A stretch of DNA of 64,000 bases. Origin: Akkermansia muciniphila. Lineage in GTDB: Bacteria > Verrucomicrobiota > Verrucomicrobiia > Limisphaerales > UBA9464. Positions within the stretch are counted from its first letter, which is position 1, and every line of letters starts with the position of its first letter. A program made the position numbers and the translations under genes. The notes under the pieces were generated by a model. It ran no database searches and had not been told where the DNA came from. It saw only the letters and a program-made list of their open reading frames with translations. The DNA is taken from NCBI GenBank assembly GCA_945861565.1, contig CAMAUY010000016.1:1-64000 (forward strand), written 5' to 3'. This document shows, one piece after another, positions 26,321 to 35,065 of this stretch.

Positions 26321-27367
26321 ATGCATCAAACAAAGGCCATTGCTGTTAAGGAAACCGTGTCTCCTCGGGTGAATCGCCCCAATCTGCCGGGCCGCAAACG
26401 GATCCCGGGGGCGCGCCTGCCGCCTGTTACTCGACCGACTATCCAAGTCCCGCGGGCCGAGTTGCCGCCTAGCGAGGCGGTCGCGGAGCGATCCGGGCGT
26501 GATGGCGACCATAGTCTGCGAGTCTATCTCCGAGAAGCGGGTGAGACTCCCCTGCTAACACCCCAGGAGGAGATCGCCCTCGCAAAACGCATCCGCGTTG
26601 GTGATGCCGCCGCGCGCGAACTCATGATCAAAGCAAATCTTCGGCTGGTCGTAAAAATTGCCCGGGACTACGACAATCTGGGGATGCCTCTGCTCGATCT
26701 CATCAACGAAGGCAACATGGGCTTGATGAAAGCGGTCGAGCGATTTGATCCCAACCGCGGAGCCAAGCTATCGACCTATGCGGCCTGGTGGATAAAACAG
26801 TCCGTAAAGCGCGCTCTCGCAAACCAGGGGAAAACGATTCGCATCCCCGTTCACTTGGTCGATCTCCTCGCCCGAATGCGGCGGGCCGCGGCGGTGCTGC
26901 ACGAGGAACTGGGAAGGGATCCGACGGATCTTGAACTCGCCCAAACGCTCGGAATGAAACGGGCGCGGGTCACTGAACTGTGGGAGGCCAGCCGGCGGCC
27001 GACCTCCCTGGATGCGTCAATCGGAGAAGGCGAGGACGACACCCGAATGGGTGAACTCGTGCCGGATGAACAGATGACCACCGCCTACGAGCAGTTGGAC
27101 GAAGGCGCAACCCACTCGATGGTCCGCGAATTCGTCGAGCGACTCGACAAACGCGAGAGTGTCATCCTCCGGTACCGCTTTGGGCTCGATGGTGGAACCG
27201 AACGAACGCTCGAAGAAGTCGGATCCTATTTTGGCGTCACTCGCGAGCGAATCCGGCAAATACAGAACGCGGCGCTCAGCAAGCTCCGCAAACTGATTGA
27301 AAAACGGGAACAAGTGACCGCGCCGGATTTCAACCTGCCCTGGATGCGCTCAGGCCTGGGCACCTGA
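26321..27367 (+). CDS. RNA polymerase sigma-70 factor, group 2 (RpoD/SigA-like)
   Basis: A 348-residue sigma factor. Region 1.2 is DHSLRVYLREAGETPLLTPQ; region 2 includes DLINEGNMGLMKAVERFDPN and KLSTYAAWWIKQSVKRALA; region 3 follows; region 4.2 has RTLEEVGSYFGVTRERIRQI. There is no region 1.1; a basic, Pro-rich N-terminal extension of about 60 residues takes its place. The intact region 2.4 and 4.2 sequences predict recognition of a -10/-35 promoter close to consensus. Lack of region 1.1 and its solitary position suggest an alternative, growth-phase or stress sigma rather than the main housekeeping factor. Confidence 0.9.
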   Translation: MHQTKAIAVKETVSPRVNRPNLPGRKRIPGARLPPVTRPTIQVPRAELPPSEAVAERSGRDGDHSLRVYLREAGETPLLTPQEEIALAKRIRVGDAAARELMIKANLRLVVKIARDYDNLGMPLLDLINEGNMGLMKAVERFDPNRGAKLSTYAAWWIKQSVKRALANQGKTIRIPVHLVDLLARMRRAAAVLHEELGRDPTDLELAQTLGMKRARVTELWEASRRPTSLDASIGEGEDDTRMGELVPDEQMTTAYEQLDEGATHSMVREFVERLDKRESVILRYRFGLDGGTERTLEEVGSYFGVTRERIRQIQNAALSKLRKLIEKREQVTAPDFNLPWMRSGLGT

Positions 27368-27408
27368 GGGCCCATCCCGCTTCCAGATCTGAGATTCCAA
27401 TCGTCTGG

Positions 27409-28506
27409 TTAGTTGGGGGTCAGCCAGAATCGTGCGTCCTGACGAATGTGCGCGGTCGTTGGTCTTGCGCGGAGTCGAGTTCTGACGGGTACCGTTGCCT
27501 CGTAGCCAGCCGATGTTGCCGACATCGTGCATCCCGGACACCATCGGTCGGTAATTCCAATTTCGGTCCGTTCTCGGGCAAACCGGTTGTTCGCCTCCCG
27601 AAACGCGCGTTGACGATAGTAGATTTCCTGCAACCGATCGCGCGCTACTTCCACCGGCCCCGGGCTCACCCGGCGGTCGCCACGGCTGGCCGAGCTAAAT
27701 TGCACCAATCCCCATTTCTCGGGCCGATGCATGTCAACGATCCCGGTGGGTGACCATACCCAGTTCTCTTCCGGACGGTTCGGAATCTTCTGGTACCGCC
27801 CGTCCACGATCTCCGTCTTCCATTGAACGCGGGAAAAATCAACCCGCCAACGATCTCCATCTCGCGGTGGAGACGGCACCGTGGAGAATTCTCCGAGCGC
27901 CTTCCAAGGCATCGCGATTTCCACCGTCCAGTGCCGGTCCACATCCCTCGAATCGTTCAACGTCCCGTCCACCTGCACCCCCGACTTCAGACCGGCAATA
28001 TCCCATTCATTCAGAGCGGGAGCGCCGTCTTTATAGGGTCTTACCAGACGCAAATCCCAGACGGTGTTCAGCGCGTTCATCTCGAACTCGTAGTACTCGT
28101 GAGCGTCACCATCCGGATCGATAAACACCTCGAAATCGTTGTCCTGAAAAATCACGGCATCCCGCTGGGTGATGCTCCCCCAGACATGCGGCTCCGTCAG
28201 CTGGGCGGCGATGTAAAAAAACTGATCATCCCACAGCATCTTCGCGCGGGTGGCATGCCACGGTCGGGGCATCGTCGCGCCCCGAATATCCACAAATTCC
28301 GCAGTCCACGCCGCGTTCTGCCACGCCGCCTCGTTCAACCGGCCATCCATCTGCAAAGTTCCGGAGGCCCGTAGACACAGATACCCGCGAGGAATCATCG
28401 GCTTCATGCGCGACCAATCCTCCAGCGAACCTGCGGAAAGGTGAACCGCCAAAACGAAAGCGAAAGCGAAAGCGAAAGCGAAAACGAAAGCACGGCGAGC
28501 AATCAC
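27409..28506 (-). CDS. Exported CBM9-like carbohydrate-binding protein
   Basis: A 365-residue protein with a GTG start and an AGGA ribosome binding site 6 bases before it. The signal peptide has a peculiar core, MIARRAFVFAFAFAFAFVLA, coded by a hexanucleotide tandem repeat. The mature part is a DOMON/CBM9-type beta sandwich: GRLNEAAWQNAAWTAEFVDI, AKMLWDDQFFYIAAQLTEPH, DNDFEVFIDPDGDAHEYYEF, RHWTVEIAMPWKALGEF, then WKTEIVDGRYQKI. Such stand-alone proteins are frequent in Verrucomicrobia near sugar-degradation genes and presumably bind polysaccharide; no enzyme module is visible. Convergent with the sigma gene. Confidence 0.85.
   Translation of the reverse strand: MIARRAFVFAFAFAFAFVLAVHLSAGSLEDWSRMKPMIPRGYLCLRASGTLQMDGRLNEAAWQNAAWTAEFVDIRGATMPRPWHATRAKMLWDDQFFYIAAQLTEPHVWGSITQRDAVIFQDNDFEVFIDPDGDAHEYYEFEMNALNTVWDLRLVRPYKDGAPALNEWDIAGLKSGVQVDGTLNDSRDVDRHWTVEIAMPWKALGEFSTVPSPPRDGDRWRVDFSRVQWKTEIVDGRYQKIPNRPEENWVWSPTGIVDMHRPEKWGLVQFSSASRGDRRVSPGPVEVARDRLQEIYYRQRAFREANNRFARERTEIGITDRWCPGCTMSATSAGYEATVPVRTRLRARPTTAHIRQDARFWLTPN
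28455..28490 (-). repeat. Hexanucleotide tandem repeat in a signal-peptide core
   Basis: Six CGAAAG-type units in plus orientation (one of them CGAAAA), reading CTTTCG on the coding strand and encoding alternating Ala-Phe dipeptides. Gain or loss of one unit adds or removes two residues of the signal-peptide hydrophobic core without changing the frame. Confidence 0.9.
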
Positions 28507-28624
28507 CTCACGATCCTATTCAAGCGGATGCCACCGGTCGAGTCCGGGTGGCGACAATTCTTCTGAACGGGTGGACGACAAAAATCTTCACGAGTTCCAG
28601 CATCATCCCCGTTACTCCTGCAAA

Positions 28625-28741
28625 CGGGCAATGGAGGGCACGGAGTTCCGGAGAGATTCGAGTAGAAACGCAAATTGCCGGGGGGGGAGGGAGAACCGCG
28701 GATTCACACGGATAGACGCGAATAGGGGAAAGAACCCACCG
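28625..28741 (+). repeat. Dispersed hairpin element family 1, copy D (truncated)
   Basis: Carries the family leader (AAACGGGCAATGGAGGGCAC, also seen flanking copy A), a G8 run and the left arm GAACCGCGGATTCACACGGA from 28693, but no right arm. A CCATGAACCG element begins 24 bases further on, as if this copy had been cut by a later insertion. Confidence 0.75.
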
Positions 28742-28764
28742 AACTTAAAGTGCGCGCTGTGATG

Positions 28765-28857
28765 CCATGAACCGAAGGCCCCCCCTCACCCGGCCTACGG
28801 CCACCCTCTCCCCCGCTCCGAGCGGGGGAGAGGGCAGGGAGAGGGGGCGGTTCATGG
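28765..28857. repeat. Modular element family 3 (CCATGAACCG ends), solitary copy
   Basis: A 93-bp element starting CCATGAACCG and ending CGGTTCATGG. Its centre is the palindrome CCCCCGCTCCGAGCGGGGG. The same inner palindrome occurs in the third element of the array at 45780-45849. Confidence 0.85.
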
Positions 28858-28905
28858 GCAGGCGTTGCCTCTCACCGTCTGAACCGAACCTGGCATCGGC
28901 CGATG

Positions 28906-29030
28906 GAACCGCGGACGCGAATCCGGCCACCCGAGGATTCAGTGGGACGGCGACTCCCGCATGACGGTCCGGGATCACCGCCGGCTCCACTCCCTCCCTA
29001 TCGGCGTGGATCCGTGTCCCTCTGCGGTTC
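28906..29030. repeat. Dispersed hairpin element family 1, copy E (degenerate)
   Basis: Outer ends GAACCGCGGA and TCTGCGGTTC are kept, with ATCCGTG-type inner motifs on the right, but the middle is unrelated to copies A and C. It lies just beyond the rimO stop. With copy D and the family 3 element it makes most of the 548-bp gap between rimO and the CBM9-like gene repeat-derived. Confidence 0.55.
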
Positions 29031-29054
29031 AACTCTTCCAGTCCGAGGGGCGAA

Positions 29055-30764
29055 TCAAATCGGCGTCGCGATCAGATCGTAGTCGGTGTGCCCGACAATT
29101 CGCACCCTTGCGAACCCACCAACCACCGCACGCCCACGAATGTAAACGCGACCGTCAATATCCGGCGCATCCGCCTCACCCCGTGCCACCAAGTACCGAC
29201 CGCGGGTGGCCAACTCCCCGCCGCGGGTTTCCCGCCCGCGGATGAATCCATGTTCCCAGGAACTCACCGACGCGCCAGCCAGTTCCCCGGCCGATGCTTC
29301 CTTTTCCACCAGGACGCGGAGTTGCCGGCCGACCGCAGCTTCCGAAACGGATCGGGCGACCTTCTGCTGGATTGCCATCGCCCGTTCGCGACGGTCACGC
29401 CGCTTCGCCGGAGTCACCTGCCCCGCCATCTTGCCCGCAATCGTCCCATCCTCCTGCGAATATCCGAAAACCCCCAACCGCTCGAAACGGGTTTCCGCGA
29501 TGAAATCGAGCAACGTCTGGAAATGGGCTTCGGTTTCACCCGGAAAGCCAACAATAAAGGTCGTCCGCAGGGCGATGCCGGGTATCCCTGCCCGGATCCG
29601 GCGAATCAGATCGCGAATATAACGGCCGTCCGTCTCCCGTCGCATCCGGACCAACATGTCATCCTGAACATGCTGCAATGGCATGTCCACATAGCGCACC
29701 ACTTTTGAGCACTCCGCCATCGTGGTAATCAATTCGTCCGTCCAGTGGGCTGGATGGGTGTACAGTAGCCGGATCCAGAAATCCCCTTCGAGGGCATTTA
29801 ACTCTCGAAGCAACCGGCTGAGCGTCGTTCCCTCCACCCCAAGCGCCCGGGTCGCTGCGTTGAATTTTTCCGGAGATGCAATCGCCCGGCTGTGATTCGG
29901 ACGCAAGTCCAGCCCGTAGTAGGTGGAGTCCTGCGAAATCAGGTTCAACTCCTTCACGCCGTCGGCGATCAATTGTTTGGCCTCGGCCACAATGTCCTTC
30001 GGAAGGCGGCTACGATGCGAACCACGCATCCGGGGTATAATACAAAAACTGCACGGATGATTGCACCCTTCCGCAATCTTTACGTAGGCAAAATGCTTCG
30101 GAGTGAGGCGGAATCGCGGCGACTCGAAATTCGGAACATAGTTCGGCCGCACCGTGACCGATAGGACGGGTGTCTCCGCGGCCCGCGGTATCACAGGGCG
30201 CCGGGTCTTACCAAAGTGCCCCCCTTCCCGCAGACTCTCCTCGGCACCGTGCCCGTGCCCGTGTTCCTCTGCTTTCCCCCCTGCCACGCTCAATTCGGCC
30301 AGCTTTGATTTGACTCTCCCGGCCCGTTTCGTCGGCTTTCCGATCGCATCCGCGGGAGCGGACAGCCGGGCCGCCCGTTTCGCAATCGCCTCTTCGACGA
30401 TTAATCCCACCTGCTCGACCTGGTCGATGCCCATGAATGCATCGACCTCCGGCATCAATCTGGGCAGATCCGCACGGAAACGCTGCGGCAGACACCCGGA
30501 CACAATGAGTGCCTGGCCCCGGTTGCCGGCCTCCCGCACTGCACTGGATTCCAGGATGGTATCCACGCTCTCCTCCTGGGCTGCATCGATAAAGGAGCAC
30601 GTATTCACGATCATCGCGTCGGCCTGACGCGCGTCATTGACGATCTCCACCCCCCCTTTTAGCAATGAACCAAGCATAATCTCCGCATCAACGAGATTCT
30701 TGGCGCAGCCAAGGGAGATAAGCCCGACGCGCCGGGGCCTTGCCGTTGTCTTCAAATCACTCAC
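29055..30764 (-). CDS. rimO: Ribosomal protein S12 methylthiotransferase
   Basis: Radical SAM enzyme that methylthiolates a conserved Asp of ribosomal protein S12. The auxiliary cluster Cys are at residues 20 (SLGCAKNLVDAE), 56 (VNTCSFID) and 91 (VSGCLPQRF); the radical SAM triad is CNHPCSFC at 234-241. A C-terminal TRAM-like domain is present. At 569 residues it is well over the usual 430-450: an insert at about 131-205, Lys/Glu-rich with HGHGHG, separates the two cluster domains, and smaller inserts follow QDSTYYG and lie in the TRAM region. SLGCAKNLVD distinguishes RimO from MiaB. Single gene. Confidence 0.92.
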   Translation of the reverse strand: MSDLKTTARPRRVGLISLGCAKNLVDAEIMLGSLLKGGVEIVNDARQADAMIVNTCSFIDAAQEESVDTILESSAVREAGNRGQALIVSGCLPQRFRADLPRLMPEVDAFMGIDQVEQVGLIVEEAIAKRAARLSAPADAIGKPTKRAGRVKSKLAELSVAGGKAEEHGHGHGAEESLREGGHFGKTRRPVIPRAAETPVLSVTVRPNYVPNFESPRFRLTPKHFAYVKIAEGCNHPCSFCIIPRMRGSHRSRLPKDIVAEAKQLIADGVKELNLISQDSTYYGLDLRPNHSRAIASPEKFNAATRALGVEGTTLSRLLRELNALEGDFWIRLLYTHPAHWTDELITTMAECSKVVRYVDMPLQHVQDDMLVRMRRETDGRYIRDLIRRIRAGIPGIALRTTFIVGFPGETEAHFQTLLDFIAETRFERLGVFGYSQEDGTIAGKMAGQVTPAKRRDRRERAMAIQQKVARSVSEAAVGRQLRVLVEKEASAGELAGASVSSWEHGFIRGRETRGGELATRGRYLVARGEADAPDIDGRVYIRGRAVVGGFARVRIVGHTDYDLIATPI

Positions 30765-30970
30765 ACGGGGCGGAGAGTACTGGGCTCAGCCGGGTCCCGT
30801 CGAGCCTCCAAGCCGGGAAGGAAAGCAAAGCAGCCTCCGGAACCAACCCAAAGCACTCCGTATCAATAATTGAAGGCATCGGCTTTCTCGTGTACCCAAC
30901 GCAAGATGAAACTCGACACTTTGGTTCTGGATGACGCCGCGAAGAACTATCCGGCCTCGGGGAGGATCCT

Positions 30971-31717
30971 ATGAAATACTCCTATGCAGAACTCGCCAAG
31001 ATGATCGACCACTCGCTCCTGCATCCGACGATGACGGATTCGGAGTTGGAGAACGGATGCAAGATCGCCGTCCAATACGGCGTTGCCTCGGTCTGCATCA
31101 AACCCTACGCCGTGAAACGCGCCGCCGAACTCCTCCAGGGCAGTGGCGTGTTCGTCGGTGCGGTTATTGGATTTCCGCACGGCAACTCGACCACCGAATC
31201 CAAGCGGTACGAAACCGAACTCGCCTGCCAGGATGGCGCCGGCGAAATCGACATGGTCATCAACCTCGGCAAGGCGTTGAGTGGCGACTGGAATTACGTC
31301 GAGCGCGACGTGAAGGGCGTCTGCGACGAAGCGCATAAACACGGCGCGAAAGTAAAAGTCATCTTTGAGAACGATTACCTGACGGAGGGCGGGGCCGGTC
31401 TCAGTAGTGATGCTTTCAAACAGAAACTCTGCCGGCTCTGCGAACGCGCTGGGGCGGATTGGGTCAAGACGTCGAGCGGTTACGGATTCGTGAAACAAAA
31501 GGACGGCAGCTACAATTACCGGGGTGCGACCGAGCACGACCTTGCGCTAATGCGCGCCAGCGTCTCCCCGAAAGTACAAGTGAAAGCGGCCGGTGGCGTG
31601 CGCGATCTCGACGGATTGATTAAAGTTCGCGATCTCGGCGCTTCTCGCTGCGGCGCTTCGGCCACCGTTGTCATGCTTGACGAATATCGGCGCCGGGAAG
31701 CGGCTGAGAAGGTATGA
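30971..31717 (+). CDS. deoC: Deoxyribose-phosphate aldolase
   Basis: Cleaves 2-deoxyribose 5-phosphate to glyceraldehyde 3-phosphate and acetaldehyde. The 248-residue TIM barrel begins MKYSYAELAKMIDHSLLHPT; the Schiff-base lysine lies in DWVKTSSGYGF, the second active-site Lys in VQVKAAGGVRDLDGL, and the phosphate loop in the same segment. A strong ribosome binding site (GGGAGG) is 5 bases before the ATG. No other nucleoside-catabolism gene is adjacent. Confidence 0.94.
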   Translation: MKYSYAELAKMIDHSLLHPTMTDSELENGCKIAVQYGVASVCIKPYAVKRAAELLQGSGVFVGAVIGFPHGNSTTESKRYETELACQDGAGEIDMVINLGKALSGDWNYVERDVKGVCDEAHKHGAKVKVIFENDYLTEGGAGLSSDAFKQKLCRLCERAGADWVKTSSGYGFVKQKDGSYNYRGATEHDLALMRASVSPKVQVKAAGGVRDLDGLIKVRDLGASRCGASATVVMLDEYRRREAAEKV

Positions 31718-31802
31718 ACGTGCAATTCCTCAGGCCCAAAGGGCCATCATTCCTGAGCTCAGGCCATCGGCCTGGGTATCGGTGCGGCCACGTCGTATGG
31801 GG

Positions 31803-31959
31803 GCATCCCGAAGTTGTTGGTAGAGGTTGTCGCGCTGCGACAACCCCGCCCGCGTCCAACATGCGGACAGGGGCCGCAGCGCGGTTCGTTCCGCGACGGA
31901 ACGGCGCGGGGACGCCGCAGCGCGGCGTCCGCTACCCTCTACCAGCAACCTCGAGATAC
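31803..31959 (+). repeat. MITE-like element family 2, copy 1
   Basis: About 157 bp, left end GCATCCCGAAGTTGTTGG and right end CCAGCAACCTCGAGATAC, an imperfect terminal inverted repeat. Inside are two perfect palindromes, GGTTGTCGCGCTGCGACAACC-like and GGACGCCGCAGCGCGGCGTCC-like. The reverse complement matches copy 2 at 56976-57130 nearly throughout. It holds no gene and lies in the 363-bp gap between deoC and the PEP-CTERM gene. Confidence 0.85.
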
Positions 31960-32080
31960 ACGGACGTCACGTCGTCCTCGATGGAAAACTAGGGATTGAC
32001 ATCCATCCGCTCTTTTGGTCAATATCCCAAGGCTGACGATAGCAATTGCTGAAAAACCTAACGTTAAATAAATATATAAC

Positions 32081-32800
32081 ATGAAAAAACTACTCACACC
32101 ACTCGTTCTGAGTGCTGTTCTCGGTTCATCGGCCTTCGGTGCGACCGTGTCCCTCACCCAGTTCGTCTACGGACCCGTCCTCGCAGACTTGAACAGCACG
32201 TTCTCTGTCCCCACGCTCGCGACCCTTCAGCAAGTCGTTTGCCCTCCGGGTACGACTCTTGTCCTCAACTCTGTACGGCTCTCAATGGCTACCGAGATCT
32301 CAGCCTTGGGTTCTTTGACTCACAACGTCGCCCCAGGTAACCAGGCAATCAATGGGACTATTACCTACTCGGGACCGATCACCGTGACCGTTCCCGGAGG
32401 CGTTACCGGAGACGGCTTGTCGGCCGCACAATCCCTGACGTTTGGACCCATTGAAGTTCCTGCCGGAGGCGAAACTGCCTTCGGACCTGACGGTTCTGGA
32501 GGCAGCCCTTACCCTGACGTTGACTACGCCGTTGACGTTGCTCAGTTCGCCTCAGGTCTTGATGTGATTCTCAATATCTCTAGCACCATCACTACCAGTC
32601 TTTCGGGCGGTGCCAATATTGGTGTATCTTACGATGCTGCAATTTTCGAAGGTAACTTCGCACAGGTTAATCTCGATGTGACCTATGACTACACCTGCCA
32701 GGATATCCAAGTTCCTGAGCCCAAGGTGTACGGCCTGATCGGTGGGGCACTGTCCCTCGGCGTGCTCGGCTACCGCCAGTACCGTTCCAAGAAGGCCTAA
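32081..32800 (+). CDS. PEP-CTERM-anchored exported protein (choice-of-anchor E-like)
   Basis: A 239-residue protein with a signal peptide (MKKLLTPLVLSAVLGSSAFG), a beta-rich mature domain and a C-terminal PEP-CTERM sorting tail: VPEP, a membrane helix (KVYGLIGGALSLGVLGY) and a basic end RQYRSKKA. The mature part resembles choice-of-anchor E domain proteins. The tail predicts cleavage by an exosortase and transfer to the surface or exopolysaccharide; no exosortase is in the window. The preceding 40 bases are AT-rich. A strong terminator follows, so it is probably monocistronic. Confidence 0.88.
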   Translation: MKKLLTPLVLSAVLGSSAFGATVSLTQFVYGPVLADLNSTFSVPTLATLQQVVCPPGTTLVLNSVRLSMATEISALGSLTHNVAPGNQAINGTITYSGPITVTVPGGVTGDGLSAAQSLTFGPIEVPAGGETAFGPDGSGGSPYPDVDYAVDVAQFASGLDVILNISSTITTSLSGGANIGVSYDAAIFEGNFAQVNLDVTYDYTCQDIQVPEPKVYGLIGGALSLGVLGYRQYRSKKA

Positions 32801-32828
32801 TCGGCTTGCTTGATTCGTAATTTTTTCA

Positions 32829-32860
32829 GAGGCGCATGGGTCACCATGCGCCTTTTTTTT
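32829..32860 (+). terminator. Intrinsic terminator of the PEP-CTERM gene
   Basis: Perfect 10-bp stem AGGCGCATGG / CCATGCGCCT with a GTCA loop (32830-32853), followed by a run of eight T ending at 32860. It ends 7 bases before the lptF/G-like start codon. Confidence 0.92.
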
Positions 32861-32867
32861 CATCGAG

Positions 32868-33950
32868 ATGCAGACGTTGACCCGGTACCTCCTGCGCCAA
32901 TTGTTGGCGAGCTTCGGACTTTGCCTGATCGTGTTCACCTTCCTGCTCCTCTTGGGCAATGTATTGAAGGAAATCCTCGATCTCCTCGCCAGCCAGCAGG
33001 CATCCCCCGAAGTCGCCCTGCGCGCCGTCCTCCTGCTCCTCCCGTTTGTCATTGCCTTCGCTCTCCCCATCGCCCTGCTCACGGCTGTCCTCCTTACCTT
33101 TGGCCGCCTCAGTGCCGATCAAGAAATTACCGCCATGAGGGCGGGCGGCATCAGCTTGGTCGAGATAGCTCTACCCGTCGTTGCCATTTCCCTGCTCTTT
33201 TCCGGCCTGGGAGGTTGGTTCAACCTGGACGTCGCGCCGCGCTGCCGCCAGGCGTTCAAGGATCTCCAGTACCAGATGGTGCGTGACCAATCTTCCCTCC
33301 GGTTGTTGCGACCCCGCAGCTACACGCAGATGGGTGATCTCGATATCTACGTTGGCGGCAATTCAGGGGTCCACCTGACCGATGTACTCCTCTACCGGTA
33401 CACCAATCACGTGAAGATCCTGGAATGCCGGGCGGAGCGCGCTCGATTGGAAACCAACGAGCTCGGGTTCCCCATTCGCTTGGTCTTGGAAAAAGTGGAT
33501 GCACTCCAAAAGTACGGAGATTCGTGGAACCCAGGTTCTTCTGAAGTTTTTCCCGTGGAACTTCCCTCGCGACGGAACACAACGCAACAGTGGCAGTTTA
33601 ATGATATGACCTTTCGGCAACTGCTTGCCGCGAAGGCAACCCTGGAAGAGCGAGGCGCGAACGTCAGCCCGATCCAGGTACAACTGCACCGCCAGTTGGC
33701 CTTTTCCTTCGCCCCAATCGGCTTCGCCCTCATTGGTATTCCTCTCGCGATTCGGGCCCACCGCCGCGAGACCAACATCGGGATCGCAATCGCACTCCTC
33801 CTGGTTCTGATTTACTACAGTTTCATCATTATCGGTCAATCGCTCGAAACCCGCTCGTCATGGCGGCCGCACTGGATCATTTGGGCTCCTAATTTCCTCT
33901 TCCAAACGCTGGGTGCATTCCTGCTCTGGAGGGCGGACCGCAGAGGGTGA
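32868..33950 (+). CDS. LptF/LptG-family (YjgP/YjgQ) permease
   Basis: A 360-residue inner-membrane permease of the lipopolysaccharide-export ABC complex LptB2FG. N-terminal helices MQTLTRYLLRQLLASFGLCL and RAVLLLLPFVIAFALPIALL include the typical LTRYLLRQ start and the LPIALLTAVLLTFGRLSAD coupling segment; a periplasmic beta-jellyroll follows, then the C-terminal helices (FAPIGFALIGIPLAIRAHRR). It cannot be told apart as F or G. No second permease or lptB is adjacent. It begins right after a terminator without a visible Shine-Dalgarno, so its promoter must overlap the terminator or the upstream gene. Confidence 0.9.
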   Translation: MQTLTRYLLRQLLASFGLCLIVFTFLLLLGNVLKEILDLLASQQASPEVALRAVLLLLPFVIAFALPIALLTAVLLTFGRLSADQEITAMRAGGISLVEIALPVVAISLLFSGLGGWFNLDVAPRCRQAFKDLQYQMVRDQSSLRLLRPRSYTQMGDLDIYVGGNSGVHLTDVLLYRYTNHVKILECRAERARLETNELGFPIRLVLEKVDALQKYGDSWNPGSSEVFPVELPSRRNTTQQWQFNDMTFRQLLAAKATLEERGANVSPIQVQLHRQLAFSFAPIGFALIGIPLAIRAHRRETNIGIAIALLLVLIYYSFIIIGQSLETRSSWRPHWIIWAPNFLFQTLGAFLLWRADRRG

Positions 33951-33994
33951 AACGCAAGCTCGTACTCGCGTAAAATCCGCGAACGGTTCCCCAA

Positions 33995-34285
33995 CTACCG
34001 CCCCTGGAGCTTAAGAACGGCGGAGGCCATGCTCTCCACCGAAACGAGCACCGACCGTGCCGCTTCGGCGTCGGAAATTTTCAGGCCAAAGTGTTTGTCG
34101 AGCATCACCACCAACTGAAGTGCATCCACCGAATCGAGACCAATCCCGGCCGGACCAAACAGCGGTTGTTGGTCCTTAATCTCAGCCGGGGTGATCTGCA
34201 ACATCAGCGTCTCGACCATCAGGGTTTTCAATTGTTCCCGGACACCGGCCGTCGTTGCCGAAGCACTCTCGCTTGATTCAATCAC
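33995..34285 (-). CDS. Acyl carrier protein of the KS/KR operon
   Basis: A 96-residue carrier protein with phosphopantetheine site GIGLDSVDALQLVVML (Ser in LDSVD), followed by a normal helix III region. It carries the growing acyl chain. The GTG start overlaps the ketoreductase stop as GTGA and has GGAGGA upstream, so it is translationally coupled. It differs from a housekeeping AcpP in its N-terminal extension and weaker acidity; a second, general ACP is expected elsewhere. Confidence 0.88.
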   Translation of the reverse strand: MIESSESASATTAGVREQLKTLMVETLMLQITPAEIKDQQPLFGPAGIGLDSVDALQLVVMLDKHFGLKISDAEAARSVLVSVESMASAVLKLQGR

Positions 34286-35013
34286 AGGATTCCTCCGTCA
34301 ATTTTGATTGCCGACCCTGTGAGGTAGGCCGCATCAGGACAAGCCAGAAATCGCACGAGACTTGCCACTTCAGAAGGTCGCCCAAACCGGCGCATTGGAA
34401 TCTGGGCTAGGGCGGACTGCCGCTTTTCCGGTGGCATGGATTCCAACGCTTCGGTTTCGATGTACCCAGGGCAGATGGCATTCACCGTGATTCCCATTCG
34501 GGCGGTTTCCTTTGCCAAGGATTGCGTCAGCGCGACCACTCCCGCCTTGGCCGCCGCGTAATTCGTCTGCCCAACCGGTGCCAGCAGAGCACTCAACGAC
34601 GCCACATTGATGATGCGTCCCGATCGCTGAGAAATCATCTGGGGAAGCACCGCCTGACAACCGTGAAAGACCGCGTCGAGATTGGTCGCCAACACCCGAT
34701 CCCAACTGTCCAGCGACATCGCCCCGAGGAGGGCGTCTTCGTGAACCCCCGCATTGTTGACCAGCACATCCAGTCGCCCCGCTGAATCGACAATGCGGGA
34801 CACCGCCTGCTGCCACGCGGCACGCACCGAAACATCCAGACTCACCGGGCAACAGCGCCCGGGAAATTCGTCCGCAATCGGCTGCACGCGATCCTGCCGG
34901 TGATGAAAACCGGCCCAAACGATATTGTGATCCGATTCCTCCAAGAAATTTCGGACGATGGCGGAACCAATTCCGCTGTTGGAACCGGTGACGAGTAGGA
35001 TGCGAGGCGGCAT
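34282..35013 (-). CDS. 3-oxoacyl-ACP reductase (FabG-like SDR)
   Basis: A 243-residue short-chain dehydrogenase from MPPRILLVTGSNSGIGSAIV. NADPH loop TGSNSGIG, NNAGV motif, catalytic Ser in INVASLSALL, and YAAAKAG with the Tyr and Lys. The C-terminal ends TGSAIKIDGGIL like FabG proteins. In the operon it should reduce the beta-keto group on the ACP-bound chain. It lies between the pseudo-KS and the ACP. Confidence 0.9.
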   Translation of the reverse strand: MPPRILLVTGSNSGIGSAIVRNFLEESDHNIVWAGFHHRQDRVQPIADEFPGRCCPVSLDVSVRAAWQQAVSRIVDSAGRLDVLVNNAGVHEDALLGAMSLDSWDRVLATNLDAVFHGCQAVLPQMISQRSGRIINVASLSALLAPVGQTNYAAAKAGVVALTQSLAKETARMGITVNAICPGYIETEALESMPPEKRQSALAQIPMRRFGRPSEVASLVRFLACPDAAYLTGSAIKIDGGIL

Positions 35014-35065
35014 GTGTGGGACGAAGAGTAGTGAATGAATTAATTCGCGGCAGCCCAAACCCCAT

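Noticed and set aside
31803..31959. Integron attC-like site
   Set aside because: Palindromic, but lacks the short core sites and there is no integrase; 18-bp terminal repeats and a second inverted copy fit a MITE better.
32046..32074. TTGCTG...TAAATA promoter for the PEP-CTERM gene
   Set aside because: Spacing is 17 bp, but it would place transcription start at the ATG itself without a leader; too weak to report.
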